Assembly: GCA_900155495.1 (NCBI GenBank)
Contig: FTLJ01000959.1
Span: forward strand, 1-64,000
Source of the DNA: Porogramme epimiltina
Taxonomy: Eukaryota; Basidiomycota; Agaricomycetes; Polyporales; Polyporaceae
Length of the DNA: 64,000 nt
Direction of reading: 5' to 3'
Below the pieces are notes generated by a model. That model was not told the DNA's origin, did no database searches, and was given only the letters and a program-made list of their open reading frames with translations. The stretch's first letter is position 1; every line of letters begins with the position of its first letter. Positions 1 to 10,790 of this stretch are shown piece after piece. The translations under genes were made by a program, and so were the position numbers.

Positions 1-1571
1 CCTTTTCCTCCCCGGGCTCTCCGCCCCCAAATGACCCCCCCCCCCCCCTTACTCCGCCTTCTCGAACTTCCCCGCGCAGTGTACGATTTTGGTTGTCGCC
101 TTTTCCCCCCATATTCCCCCAAGACAGCATCAACGTCCCCCATACGAGCACGTAGTTAATATGTAACGAATATTCACGCGAGGTAGTTCCCCACCCAGCA
201 CCACTGTCTGTCGTCCCCCTCCTCACGGTCTTCCCCCACTTTCCTCCTCGTCATCACCATCGTCGTTTGTCGTCATGCATGCATGGATGTTATGCGGGTT
301 GCGCGTGCACAGGGCCGTCGGTCTCCCTTAATGTTGTGTGTGTCGCTGCTGCTCTTTCACCCACCCCCCTGCTACCTACCCATCTCTCTCGCATACCGTA
401 GTACTTGCGCTTTTTGGTACCCTACTCCCGCCGCTTAGTCGTGGTGCGTAGAGATACAGAGCCGCCCGTTCCGCTCGAAGTACTTGTTTTAGCGTAGTGA
501 TATCAGCAAAATGACAGCGTCCGTTTGAGCTGCTCCAACTCCTTTGTGTGATCGTGTGCGCTGGCCTTTCAGTGGTTGTTGTATATGGGGGACATGATCG
601 TGTTTCCCCTCCGATATAACATCTCCTCGTCTTCACGTTACAAGTGGAACGGATGCCTTCGCTATGTCAGCTCCTACTAACTTAATATATATAGTATTCT
701 CCGCACAGCAATTCGGATGGAGTTATTGTGTATCATTGGAATTCACTCCGCATACGACGAGGGCGGCTCCTGGCCTCACGACTTGTGCTCCTGATTCCTC
801 ATATCGTGAAAGTGCGTGATGCGCACCGAGTCCCAGCTGTGTGCACTTTAATTCGTTGCGGTCTATGGGTCTGATAGTAGCTGAAATAGGGTGACTGATA
901 GCTATAGTACATTATTAGAGGAACGTCCTTGGTTCCCTTGTTCACAGGGAACGTTCAAAATGTTGGCTGTATGCTAAGCCCGCCATCTTTCGGCGGGAAG
1001 CATAGTAAGCTCATGTTTCCAGTCGATTGGGTAGCCTCAGCACTGAATAGTGGCGCATACACTGTGATGATACCTGTGCTACTCAGGTAGTAAACATGAG
1101 GAGAGAGCATCAACGGGACTGCGCTCGCGCGGCTATGGGACTCCGGGTTGGAGGCGGTGCCGAATATCCCACTTAACCTCCAACCACCACCACCAACATC
1201 ATCACCGACGCCGAGGTCAGTGGATTTCCCAGTACCGCCACTGCACTGATCTGACGGAGCCACAGGTGCTTTGTGGACACGCTAGGGCACTGCGGAAATT
1301 AAACGTGCAGTGCTGCATACGTGTACAAACTCAATGACCCTGTGGATCAGGCGACCTCTCGCGCGTTGACATTGCGCGCTCGTACTGGGCCCAGAAGGCA
1401 CGCGCGCACACATAGCGCGCGCCCCGGCTCTGAAGGCCCGCGAATACGGTGTGTAGCACTCGTCACCTCGATTGTGCGTGGTACTGACACGCAAACGGCT
1501 CCTGGGGAGCAGACAGATAAACATAAACGTACATTTGGACAGACGGACATACACACGTAGCGCCGCCGGGG
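1..1571. other. Intergenic, no supported gene
   Basis: No open frame here has coding character or a recognisable motif on either strand. A run of 14 C lies at 35-48, and the first 260 bases are pyrimidine-rich. The right part is presumably the promoter of the HET gene. The window edge may cut the UTR of a gene lying to the left. Confidence 0.5.
35..48. repeat. Poly-C homopolymer (14 nt)
   Basis: Fourteen consecutive C residues, read directly. The exact length may be a sequencing or assembly artefact. Confidence 0.8.
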
Positions 1572-3665
1572 ATGTGGCTGCTCAACACGGAGCACGGCAC
1601 GTTCCTCCACGTCGACCGACCGCGTGAGCACCACTATGCCATCCTCTCGCACGTGTGGAGGAGCGAGGGCGAACAGTCGTTCCAGGACCTCCGGGCGATC
1701 CAGGCGCAGGTGGAGAACGAGCAGAAGAGCGGCATGCGACGCCACCTCTCCCGCATCAAAGCCGCCGTCCCGTCCCTTGGAGGCTCCGCCCGCGCAGGGA
1801 CAGGCACCACCGCCTACACAATGGCGACGGCCTCGGGCGGCGGTGCCCCGGGCGAGTCCGCGGTGCTCGCGCTCGCGTCCGACAAAATCCGGGGGTGCTG
1901 CGCGCTCGCGCGGCGGCACGGGTACCGGTGGGCGTGGATCGACTCGTGCTGCATCGACAAGACGAGCAGCGCGGCGCTCTCCGAGGCGATCAACTCGATG
2001 TTCGAGTGGTACGCGGCGGCGGGCGTGTGCTTTGCGCTGCTCGAGGACGTGCGCGGCGGCGCGCACGACCCGCGGGCGCGCGACTCGGCGTTCCGCCGCG
2101 CGCGGTGGTGGACGCGCGGGTGGACGCTGCAGGAGCTCGTCGCGCCGCGCGAGGTCGTGTTCGTCGGCCGGGAGTGGGGCGTCGTCGGCACGCGGGAGGG
2201 GCTCGCGGCGGTCGTGGAGGAGGTCGCGGGCGTGGAGCGCGCGGTGCTCGTGGGGGCGCGGGCGCTGGGGGAGGTGAGCGTCGCGCGGCGGATGGCGTGG
2301 GCGGCGAAGCGGCAGACGACGCGCGAGGAGGACCGCGCGTACTCGCTCATGGGCCTCTTCGGGGTGAGCATGCCGACGGTGTACGGCGAGGGCGCGCGCG
2401 CGTTCGTGCGCCTCCAGGAGGAGATCCTCAAGCACGTCCCGGACCAGAGCCTGTTCGCGTGGGGGCCCGCGCTCGCCGACGATGCGGTGCTCTTCAGGGA
2501 CGTCGGGCCCGGGGCGGTCGCGGACGACAGCCGGTACTGGCAGAGCAGGAACCTGTTCGCGTGGTCCCCCGACGCGTTCGTCAACGCCGCGGGGGTCACG
2601 GCGGTCCCGTTTGAGGAGTTCGAGGGGAGGACGGGCGTCCCGTTCGCGTCGTCCGAGTACACGCACACGAACTTTGGCCTGCGCACGCGCTTCCCGCTCA
2701 TCCCGATTAGGAGGGGCGAGCAAGAAACGGCGGCGGCGACGACGTTCCTGGCGGTCCTGGCCTGCGAAGACGCGGAAGGCCGCACGCTCGCGCTTCTACT
2801 GTACCCGCAGCGTGGGGTAGCCGGGCGGTTCTACGTTGGCCATTACGTCGGACGCCCACAAGTCCCACCGAATGCCTACTTCCGCCTTGTCAGCCTGTCC
2901 AAGGAGTTCGGGATGGCGCGGATTCAGGACGCGGAGGTCACAGACGTCTGCATCTCCTACCGCCCGTCCCTGCAAGCCGGCGCCACGCCCCGGACCCCAG
3001 AGGCGCCCCGGACGTTCAAGTGCCCGTGCGACATCGTGGTCCCAGGCTGGGTCGTGTCCGCCATCGAACAAGCAGGCTTCGTGGTCGCGGTCGAGGTCCC
3101 ACGCGGAAGCCCGACCGCCGGCGGAGACGGCGGGCTCATGCTGCGTCTGACGGAGACGACGTCCCCCACGGAGTGCGCGCTCGTGCTGAGGAGCGCGGAG
3201 GAGACGATTAGGATCCAGACCGGCCGCTGCGTTTGTCTGGGCGCGTTTCTGGCCGTGTCTGTTGTTGGTTCGGTGGGCGCGGGCAGCCCGCGCCCGACCC
3301 GGGCGGGCACCGCGTCCTCGGGCGCGACGCTGGTGGGGGCCGAAGACAATAAGGGGCGTTTGTCGGTGGCAGCTCCGTCGTCCGCCTCCGCGTCGTCCGC
3401 GTCGGCGGACCGGCGGGGCGGAGGAGCGGCATCGGCGGCGGGGGGAGTGGAGGGTCCTTCGGAAGAAGGGAAGGGATCGGGGACAAAGGCGCCTTCGTGC
3501 CCCGGAGGGCACGTCGCGCTGTGGGAGGGCGGGACGAAAGCGTTTGTGCGCGGGGAAAGGATCGTCCGGCTGACGTTCAGCGCGTGGTTAACTCGGGCGA
3601 GGGTGTTTTCGCTGACTGTGGAGCTGGGAACCGTGTGGGACGGGACAATAGAGGCGAACGCGTGA
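1572..3665 (+). CDS. HET-domain (heterokaryon incompatibility) protein
   Basis: A 697-aa protein encoded by a single exon. The N-terminal half has the classic HET-domain blocks in order: AILSHVW at about residues 23-29, WIDSCCIDK at 122-130 and RGWTLQELVAPREVVF at 182-197. These are followed by the conserved stretch where family members carry EEDRAYSLMGLFGV. HET domains in filamentous fungi mediate nonself recognition and can trigger programmed death of fused cells; whether this copy does so is unknown. The C-terminal third has no domain I recognise and includes an A/S/G-rich low-complexity stretch near residues 560-640. The gene is intronless although its neighbours carry 1 to 21 introns, and its third codon positions are almost all G or C. 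The ATG at 1572 is used because the HET domain starts immediately after it. Confidence 0.9.
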   Translation: MWLLNTEHGTFLHVDRPREHHYAILSHVWRSEGEQSFQDLRAIQAQVENEQKSGMRRHLSRIKAAVPSLGGSARAGTGTTAYTMATASGGGAPGESAVLALASDKIRGCCALARRHGYRWAWIDSCCIDKTSSAALSEAINSMFEWYAAAGVCFALLEDVRGGAHDPRARDSAFRRARWWTRGWTLQELVAPREVVFVGREWGVVGTREGLAAVVEEVAGVERAVLVGARALGEVSVARRMAWAAKRQTTREEDRAYSLMGLFGVSMPTVYGEGARAFVRLQEEILKHVPDQSLFAWGPALADDAVLFRDVGPGAVADDSRYWQSRNLFAWSPDAFVNAAGVTAVPFEEFEGRTGVPFASSEYTHTNFGLRTRFPLIPIRRGEQETAAATTFLAVLACEDAEGRTLALLLYPQRGVAGRFYVGHYVGRPQVPPNAYFRLVSLSKEFGMARIQDAEVTDVCISYRPSLQAGATPRTPEAPRTFKCPCDIVVPGWVVSAIEQAGFVVAVEVPRGSPTAGGDGGLMLRLTETTSPTECALVLRSAEETIRIQTGRCVCLGAFLAVSVVGSVGAGSPRPTRAGTASSGATLVGAEDNKGRLSVAAPSSASASSASADRRGGGAASAAGGVEGPSEEGKGSGTKAPSCPGGHVALWEGGTKAFVRGERIVRLTFSAWLTRARVFSLTVELGTVWDGTIEANA

Positions 3666-4480
3666 TTGACAGGAGGGAGTGCGGGCGGGTGGAGGGCAGG
3701 GTCGATGTGGCGTAGAGTAGGTTTACTTCCTGGGAGGTCTCTTGTTTGCTGTCTGACGGAGAAGATCTCGGGGCTCGCCTTGGCGGCATATTACGAGAAT
3801 GGGACTCGAAGGACTTCGATAGACGGCTATTGGACGTGCCTGTCGCGGAGATGAATTTAACGTTCTATGAACGAGATAAACCCGCTTCCCGGTAACGGCA
3901 GAGACCTACTTACCGAAGAGGACGCCATGTGCGAGGATTTTGGTGCGGAAAATGGGATGATGGGGAATTGGAATGCAGACCAGCCTGGACAGTACGGTGT
4001 ATTACCGGGCCCGGAAGCTGTTGGCGGAGGCCGCGTTGTAGAGGGATGTAATGTTCACGAAATGGAACACGTCATGCTCTACGCGGAGGGAGGCCAAGTT
4101 ACGCGCGAGGAAGGCTTGCACGAGGCCATGTGGGTCATCTGGGGAATAAACGTCGAGCGGAACGCTAAAACTGCCGACGCAGTTCTGGGACGAGTTGCCA
4201 GAAGTTGGGGGATGTGGAATTCGTCGGTTGTGTCCGCGAAGTCACACGCAAACAAATTCGACGAGAGCATTCTCGGACTCGATAGCGGGGTTCGTCGCAA
4301 GGGCTGAGGTTAAGTAGCGTCTGAAGCGCCCGATAGCCTCGAGCTGCCTTACTCGTCGCTTACATCAGCGGAAATGTGGCGAGACCCGGCCAGCGAGCTC
4401 GTCTCTTTCTCCAGTGTTCTCACTCACTCCCCCGTCGTTCCCTCCGCCCCCGCCCCCGTCGCCGCCCCGGCATCTGCGCA
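3666..4480. other. Intergenic with an unassigned 146-codon frame
   Basis: A plus-strand frame from the ATG at 3867 to 4307 is open, but its product resembles nothing I know and its codon usage is less GC3-biased than the neighbours. I do not call it a gene. The CT-rich stretch at about 4400-4480 is likely the TIM23 promoter and 5' UTR. Confidence 0.4.
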
Positions 4481-5366
4481 ATGGCCAGCTCCTCCACCAC
4501 CGTCAACTACCCCGCGCCCATGGGTGACAACCTGGACAATGTCTCCGCCTCGTCCTCCGACCTCATCCTCGGCTCCTTTGATCCTTCAAAACTTCATCCG
4601 CTGGCGGGAATAGAAGACAAGCTTGACTATCTCCTCCTCGATGACGACAAAACGACCGACATGCCAGGTGCTGGGACCGCGATTCCCTCCCGGGGCTGGA
4701 GTGACGACTTGTGTTATGGCACGGGAACCATGTACCTCTCGGGTTCGTATGCTTTATCGGCTTTTCACGTCCGCTCTCCCCTTCCATCATCTTCTCTTCG
4801 AATCCAAGCCCTCCGCGATGATGCTAGTCCGACCGCACGTCATACGGATTCATCACACCTTATCGTCTCTTATTGTTTTGCACCATCACATGCTCACGCC
4901 CGCACTCCAGGACTCACCCTTGGCGGCGTATGGGGGCTGCGCGAGGGCGCACGCAAGCCCCTTGCCGTGTCCAACGCTCGACTCAGGATCAACAGCATTC
5001 TCAACTCCATCACCCGCCGAGGGACATTCATAGGCAACTCCGCCGGTTGTCTCGGTGCGGACCCTCCCCCCTCTGACGTCTTCGCTTGCTCACCGACCCT
5101 GCCCCCTTCCAGCTCTCGTCTACAACGGCTTTAACTCCACAATAGACAGCTTCCGCGGCGAGCACGATGTGTACGGGAGCATGGCCTCTGGCGCGCTCAC
5201 TGGCGCCTTATATAAGTCAACCGGTACGCCTTCTCGATCCTTTCTCCGCGATCGTCCGTCCTTATTGTCTTGCCACGTTCTAGCCGGTGTGAAGCCCGCC
5301 CTTGCCGCGGCAACTTTCATCTCGGGCCTTGCTGGTGTCTGGAGTTATGTTAAGACGAGAGTCTAG
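4481..5366 (+). CDS. TIM23: Mitochondrial import inner membrane translocase subunit Tim23
   Basis: Four exons: 4481-4742, 4911-5054, 5113-5223, 5284-5366 (199 aa). Tim23 is the channel subunit of the presequence translocase of the mitochondrial inner membrane. The soluble N-terminal part contains LHPLAGIEDKLDYL. The C-terminal part is a Tim17/22/23-family membrane domain with GLTLGGVWGLREG, GNSAGCLALVYNGFNST and a last hydrophobic segment ending GVWSYVKTRV. The 168-nt first intron is longer than usual here. The second donor is set at GTGCGG (5055), because that choice gives GCLALVYNG, as in the family. The ATG at 4481 is used because the in-frame ATG upstream at 4376 adds an Arg/Pro-rich stretch not expected in Tim23. 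Confidence 0.93.
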
Positions 5367-5696
5367 TATATTATTTTACCTGTATAATCTATCGTACGCT
5401 AATCTCATGTGAGTCTCCGTCACCCCCTTTCCAAAATCCTCCCGGCTGCCTGCTGTTAAGTTTAGACGACATCTTGCATTACGCCAGCCGTGACCATTGA
5501 GTTGGTTCCGTGTCATTGATTTGACATAACCTCTAAGACCTCGGACCCTGGGATCGGAAGAAACTCTGCATCGATCAGTTCTGGGGATATTCCGTGTCCT
5601 TCGAGTATTTATGTCCGCGCCCAGATGTGGCTAAGCCCGCCCCCTTCGCGCACTGACGTACCAGGCACTTGGGTTCCGCCCCGGAACGTCCTCTGA
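5367..5696. other. Intergenic, TIM23 3' side and velvet-gene 5' side
   Basis: No gene seen. The region separates two plus-strand genes. Confidence 0.5.
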
Positions 5697-7017
5697 ATGA
5701 CCGGACTGCTCGTGGACGCCCGCGCAGTTCCTTCTTCAGAGCGCTACCCCTCCCTGGCACAGTCAAAAAGGCGTGCGTTGGGACACGAGCTGGCATCCAG
5801 CAGCGGCCGTTCCCCCGCAGCCGGCACTCAATCTGCGCGTATGGTGAGTCCTGGCTCCCCCCCTACGTGAAGTGATGCTCTCAACTTGGGCTTTTCCCCC
5901 CGCACACAGCTCGAAGACACCTTCCACATTGCCTCCCAAGCACCGGTGGGGGCATTGTATCACGGTGTCGAGAGTCCGCGGACGCTCACGGTGTCGCCAA
6001 AAGACCGCAATAAGCTCTCCATTAATTTTCTGTCGGACGACCGCCCACGTGCCGACGCATTAGGTCATTCGCGGAGCCATTCCTCTGTGCTCTCAACACG
6101 CGCACGAGGGGTCAACCGACAGGATTTATCCGTGAACCGGTCAGAGGACGTGGAGGTCGATACAGATGCTCCTGGAAGTCCGATCAGGTATATTTGATGT
6201 CCCTTCGTCGGTTTGCTTTGCCGAGGCTCATCGAAGGTCCAGGTCATTTCGTTTGGAGATCGTGCAACACCCTGACAGGACGGCCGAATTTGGCGCATCG
6301 ACGTTAACGCGGCTTCCGCTTGCGCCGCCGCTGATAGCGCAACTGGTAATGCGGGATGCCGAGGAGCGGAGTGTCGTTGAGTAAGTTCGGCTGGGGTGGC
6401 TCCGTGGGTGGGGATGGGCGCACGCTGAAGCCTCTCCCAGCGAGGCGGAGCTTCCGTTCCTGGTCGCGCAATTGTCACTCCTTAGCGGGGACGGAGGGGC
6501 GCCCATGGACTACGTGACCGAGGGGGAAGGGCGGAACAATCCGCAGGAAAGGCTGCTGTACGGCAACCTCGTGTCCTCGCCGCACCTGCTCCGCAACCTC
6601 CAGGGACGGAGGGGAATCTACTTTATGTTTCCCGACGTCGCGGTCAGGCAGCGGGGCCGGTTCCAACTCAAAGTGACGCTGATTCGATTACCAAGGTCGG
6701 CTGCCCTGTAGCCTTCTCCAGCGCTGTTGGGATGTTCTGACGTCCAGTAGACCCGACGACCCAGCTGCGCTCGCACAGCGAAGCAACGGCACGATCGTGG
6801 CAACGGCGCGGTCATTCCCTTTTGACGTGTTCCCTCGTCGTGACTACGTTGCACCCGGTGAGTTCTTCTGGTGGTTGGCGTGGAAGGGAAGAAAGGCGAA
6901 AGGAAGCTGACGGTTTCGGGGACAGCGCAAACACCACTGACGCAGTATTTCCTGCAGCAGGGTGCCCGAATGTACGCTTTTGCCTCTAACGTCCAGCTTG
7001 CGAGAGGCGTTCGATGA
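5697..7017 (+). CDS. Velvet-domain transcriptional regulator
   Basis: Six exons: 5697-5843, 5910-6187, 6243-6380, 6441-6695, 6748-6857, 6926-7017 (339 aa). The velvet domain begins near residue 141 with SFRLEIVQHPDRTAEFG. It continues through LPLAPPLIAQLVMRD, LLYGNLVSSPHLLRNL and GIYFMFPDVAVRQRGRF, and ends with TPLTQYFLQQGARMYAF close to the C-terminus. Velvet proteins are fungal regulators that form homo- or heterodimers (VeA, VelB, VosA, VelC in ascomycetes), bind DNA through an NF-kappaB-like fold, and link development, light response and secondary metabolism. I cannot assign this one to a subgroup. The start at 5697 follows an in-frame stop at 5694. A second in-frame ATG (5841) sits exactly at the exon 1 donor. 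The roughly 140-residue N-terminal extension has no recognised domain. Confidence 0.9.
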
Positions 7018-7926
7018 GCTCATGACCGCATTCAAGGATCGTACCGCCCCCGCGCTCGTTATAAGCCTCTCCGCCCACTCACGATACAGCACACACGGCA
7101 CTGCGATCGATGATTTTTTGTTGTACCCGATCACAGACGTGCTAAGGATCTCGTGGCGCTTGCTACGAGATCTCTGTATGACGATTACCTCCACGATCTG
7201 TTCTTTCGTTCGTTCTACCCTAATCTTTTTATACGTGCCCCGTCACCGCTTCGAGGTCTTGTATCATCATCTATGTATCTGCACTGTTATATACATGCCC
7301 GATAGAGTAATACCGGCTTCCCCGGCTTATCTACTTCGGTCTGCGGCTGGTAACAAGACGGCTGAGCCTCCTTAAGCTCGGACGCCTTCTTCGGCCTTTT
7401 GTTGGTGAATCCAGCAGAAATCTATAGAGCCGGAGGGCCACGCGGCCTTCCAAGCTGGGTCTTTGGCGGTGCGAGTTGCTGGCCCGCTGTGGTCAGTGTG
7501 TCGGCAGCATCATCCATCCGTTGATCCACGGGACTGGTATGAAGCATGTTCGGCGCGTGTATTTTTGCGCAGTGCCGGCCGCACCGGTAGTGGCCCTGAA
7601 CGCTGTACGCCTGATAGCTGGTATCCTTCGAAGGAGACTAGAGGGTTTTTCGCGAGTACACAGCACCGTGCTGCGGGCGGGGATGCGCAGGCCAGAATGC
7701 TTCCAGTCTCTGCGTTTCTGACTATCCGAGGCGAGGAGGCTGTGGTCGGGGGGCGGAAGATTGGTCAGGGGGACGACGTCAGGAATCTCGAGGCCGCTTT
7801 GGCCGCGACTCGGCGCAGCCGCCGCCGGCCACCCTAGCGGTAGCCGTCACGTGAAAGGCTATTATATAACTCCAGCGATCCCCAACGACGACCCCTTCTC
7901 TCACACCTCCCCTACACCCGCCCCTC
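7018..7926. other. Intergenic, no supported gene
   Basis: A 124-codon plus-strand frame from about 7463 has no recognisable similarity and is not called. The last 80 bases hold a promoter with an E-box and a TATA box, described separately. Confidence 0.5.
7847..7869 (+). promoter_or_regulatory. E-box TCACGTGA plus TATATAA
   Basis: The palindrome TCACGTGA (7847-7854) is followed by TATATAA (7863-7869), about 58 bases before the ATG at 7927. The arrangement fits a TATA promoter for the small cysteine-tail protein. That a bHLH factor binds the E-box is inference. Confidence 0.55.
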
Positions 7927-8426
7927 ATGTCGAACAAAGACTACTACAACAGCGGCCCCCAGCAGCAGTACTACCCCCCTCAGGGTGCGCTTCAGACCCT
8001 CTCTTCCGCCGCATGCTCGTCGACTGATGTGTCATGACAGGTCCCCCACCGGGTCAGGGCGGTTACTACCCTCAGCAGCCACAGCAGGCCTATGGCGGCT
8101 ACCAACAACCTTACGGCCAGCCCGGATACGGTGGCCAGCCCTATCAGCCCCAGCCTCCCCCTCAAACCGTCTACGTGTACGTGTCGGATGCAGAGGAGAC
8201 GATATGTGGCAGGAGCGCTGACGAGAGTTTGTCTTGGCGTTTTCAGGCAACAGCAGGATAAGGGGTCGAGCGGTGGATGCATGGCGTGTCTAGCGGGTGC
8301 ATGCTTGTGTTGTTGCGCCGAAGGTGCGTGTCCCCGCCGCGTTTCCCTCCTGTGTTGAGCTGACCATCGCTGCGTGTGTGGCGCGCTTTCCTTTGGCCAG
8401 AGCTCTGCTGCGACTGTCTGTTCTGA
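7927..8426 (+). CDS. Small Q/P/G/Y-rich protein with CYSTM-like cysteine tail
   Basis: Four exons: 7927-7984, 8041-8176, 8247-8323, 8401-8426 (98 aa). Residues 1-65 are Gln, Pro, Gly and Tyr-rich with repeats such as YGGYQQPYGQPGYGGQPY. The tail is GCMACLAGACLCCCAE followed by ELCCDCLF, the pattern of CYSTM (cysteine-rich transmembrane module) proteins, a eukaryotic family thought to be tail-anchored and linked to stress tolerance. The last exon has only 26 nt and supplies ELCCDCLF. The exon 2 donor is set at GTACGT (8177), giving TVYVQQQDKGSSGG as in relatives. Membrane insertion and stress function are inferred from the family. Confidence 0.85.
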
Positions 8427-8980
8427 GAGTCGTACGACGCGCGCGCCGTCCACGACTTCTCCCGTGCCGATGATGCCTCATGCTTGCCTCGCGCCCGTTC
8501 TCATTCACCCCTGTATGCCTCTCCCATGTAAACTAGGACATTTCTGCATACGACCACGAGCGTAATGACCGAACGGATTGATCTTTCCATACTCGGACCG
8601 AATTTGAGAAGTAGAGATCTATGAAAGCCTAGTGCACCAATACACGGCAGTTTAAAGCTCTCGCGAGGCCCAAGCCAGGCTTCGAACGCGTGGCCGGATG
8701 GCCGGGGAGACCGGGCGGGCCCTTGGGAGCTGCGCCCGGCGCCGGCCTCGCCCGTCCGCCGCCGGCTCCGGTGCCAGAAAAGGGAGGCCGAAGATTGGCG
8801 CGTGCCCCGAGCCAGGCGCTGTGGGCGTCTACCTGGTCGCAAAAGCGCAGGCTGTGATTTGTCGGGCGGAGACTCCGGATTCTCCCGGCACGGGGGGGGG
8901 GGCGTGACCCTTGTGACGCTGGCGGGCTTGCTCTCTCGAATATCCGCGTCGACGACGACCGACTTGCACTCTCCTCCAAA
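8427..8980. other. Intergenic, cytochrome c1 promoter side
   Basis: No gene seen. A run of G near 8890-8900 and a CT-rich leader precede the cytochrome c1 start. Confidence 0.5.
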
Positions 8981-10308
8981 ATGCTTGCCAGGCTCCCTGC
9001 GGGTGCCCTGAAGAACGTCGCGGGCCTTCCCCAGGCTCGCTCGACCGCCTTCAACGCCGCACGCTCCCTTCCGGTGCGCTTTTTCACCCGCGTTGTCCCC
9101 GGTGACGCGCTCACCCCTCCAACAGCGTGTCCGTTTTGCCTCCTCCTCTTCCGCCTCCTCCTCTGCGTTCGAGGTATGTCTTCGTCTGTTCTTATCCTCG
9201 TATCCCCCCTGAACATGGCGGACGCCAGTCGTTCACCAACTCGCGCGCAACCCTCGCCTCCGCGACCCTCCTCACTGTTGGTTCCGTCGCATGGTATGCC
9301 AACCTCTACGGCACCCTCCCCTTCATTGGCGAGGTCCACGCCAACTCCCCCGCAGAAGAGGGTCTCCACCCAACTCAGTACCCCTGGCCCCATTCAGGAT
9401 TGCTCGACTCGTTCGACCATGCCAGGTAAATGAATTCCGTCTCATTCCGGTGCGCGCTTCTGACCCGCCCGCCAGCATCCGGAGGGGGTACCAGGTTTAC
9501 CGTGAGGTCTGCGCTGCTTGCCACTCGCTCGACCGCATTGCCTGGCGCAATCTTGTCGGTGTGTCTCACACCGTAGATGAGGTCAAGGCGATGGCCGAGG
9601 AGGTCGAGTACACCGACGGCCCCAACGACGAGGGCGAGATGTTCCAGCGCCCGGGCAAGCTGTCCGACTACATGCCCGCGCCCTACCCCAACGAGGAGGC
9701 CGCGCGCTCGAGTAACGGCGGCGCGCTCCCCCCTGATCTTTCCCTCATTGTCAAGGCTCGTCACGGTGCCGCGGTGCGTCTTTTCTGCCGCCCCTCTCTG
9801 TTTGACGCGGGAGTTTATGCGGGCGTTCGGGCAGGACTACATCTTCTCTCTTCTCACTGGGTACAGGGACCCCCCTGCTGGTTTCGAGATCCGTGAGGGC
9901 ATGAACTACAACCCCTACTTCCCGGGCAACGCCATTTCTATGGCGCGTGTCCTGTTCGACGGTCTCGTCGAGTACGAGGATGGTAAGCGTGATGTTATAA
10001 AAGTGCTGTCCACACGTTTGCTCACCACTTGTGACCCTCAGGCACCCCTGCCACCACCTCCCAGATGGCGAAGGACGTTGTCACGTTCTTGAACTGGGCT
10101 GCGGAGCCTGAGCACGACGAGCGCAAGAAGGCGGGTCTGAAGGCGGTCATTCTTTTCTCTGCCCTCACGGCCATCTCCCTGTACGTCAAGCGCTTCAAGT
10201 GGTCGCTCATCAAGTCGAGGAAGATCGGTGAGTCACCACCGTCGCGTACTGTCTTGGCTCTGTCTGATGTTATTGTCAGTCTACAACCCTCCAGTAGAGA
10301 AGCACTGA
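8981..10308 (+). CDS. CYT1: Cytochrome c1, heme protein of the bc1 complex
   Basis: Seven exons: 8981-9073, 9126-9173, 9229-9425, 9476-9773, 9835-9982, 10042-10227, 10280-10308 (332 aa). Cytochrome c1 passes electrons from the Rieske protein to cytochrome c in complex III. The N-terminus is basic and Ser/Ala-rich, as expected for a bipartite mitochondrial presequence. It is followed by a hydrophobic sorting segment ([15 protein letters not shown]). The heme motif CAACH lies in [24 protein letters not shown] and NYNPYFPG are conserved family blocks, and the Met ligand is probably in [14 protein letters not shown]-terminal membrane anchor ([15 protein letters not shown]) ends the domain, and the last 29-nt exon encodes VYNPPVEKH. 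Donor 9774 is set to give [14 protein letters not shown]. Confidence 0.96.
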
Positions 10309-10790
10309 AAACACTTAGAGTAGCGTACTGGAGCCCTGCCTGGAGGTCGTTTAGGACGTCCGTGTGCATAGTCGTGATCCAATCGGACCGTTCATTCCCC
10401 CTGCATCACGCGTGCTGCGCGCGTTTAAGCCTGTGCTCCCCCATAAATCATCAATACCTAATGCGACGTAATGGAACTTCGAGCATACTAGGGACAACTT
10501 GTCTCGGACGGATGTCTTTGCGATGGTTCACGTGAAGCTGTTTTGCCACGGCAGAGCGTGGATGGGATGACGGCGCTAAAGATGTATTAAGGGAGGATAG
10601 CTTTGAACTAAAGCGTTTCTAATCCCTATTCCTCTGCAAAATAAACAATAAGAAACTACCGCCACATGAGCGGGCGGGGCACACCCCGACCGCTTGAGTC
10701 TTGCATCCGTCTCTCCCCTCCGGGCCCTCCCCATATCCCTTGTCTTCATTCTCATCTATCGTCATCAAGCTTTGTGAAAGGCGATCAACA
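10309..10790. other. Intergenic, no supported gene
   Basis: Nothing recognised; about 480 bases separate two plus-strand genes. CT-rich sequence at 10700-10760 probably belongs to the promoter of the next gene. Confidence 0.5.

Noticed and set aside
1347..2723. Minus-strand open frame of 458 codons opposite the HET gene
   Set aside because: Arg/Pro/Ala-rich product that mirrors the strong third-position GC of the HET gene; no motif. It is an antisense shadow.
3867..4307. 146-codon plus-strand frame between the HET gene and TIM23
   Set aside because: No similarity, no splice partners and weak codon bias; not enough to call a gene.
7463..7837. 124-codon plus-strand frame before the CYSTM-like gene
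   Set aside because: No recognisable sequence and it ends in the promoter of the next gene.
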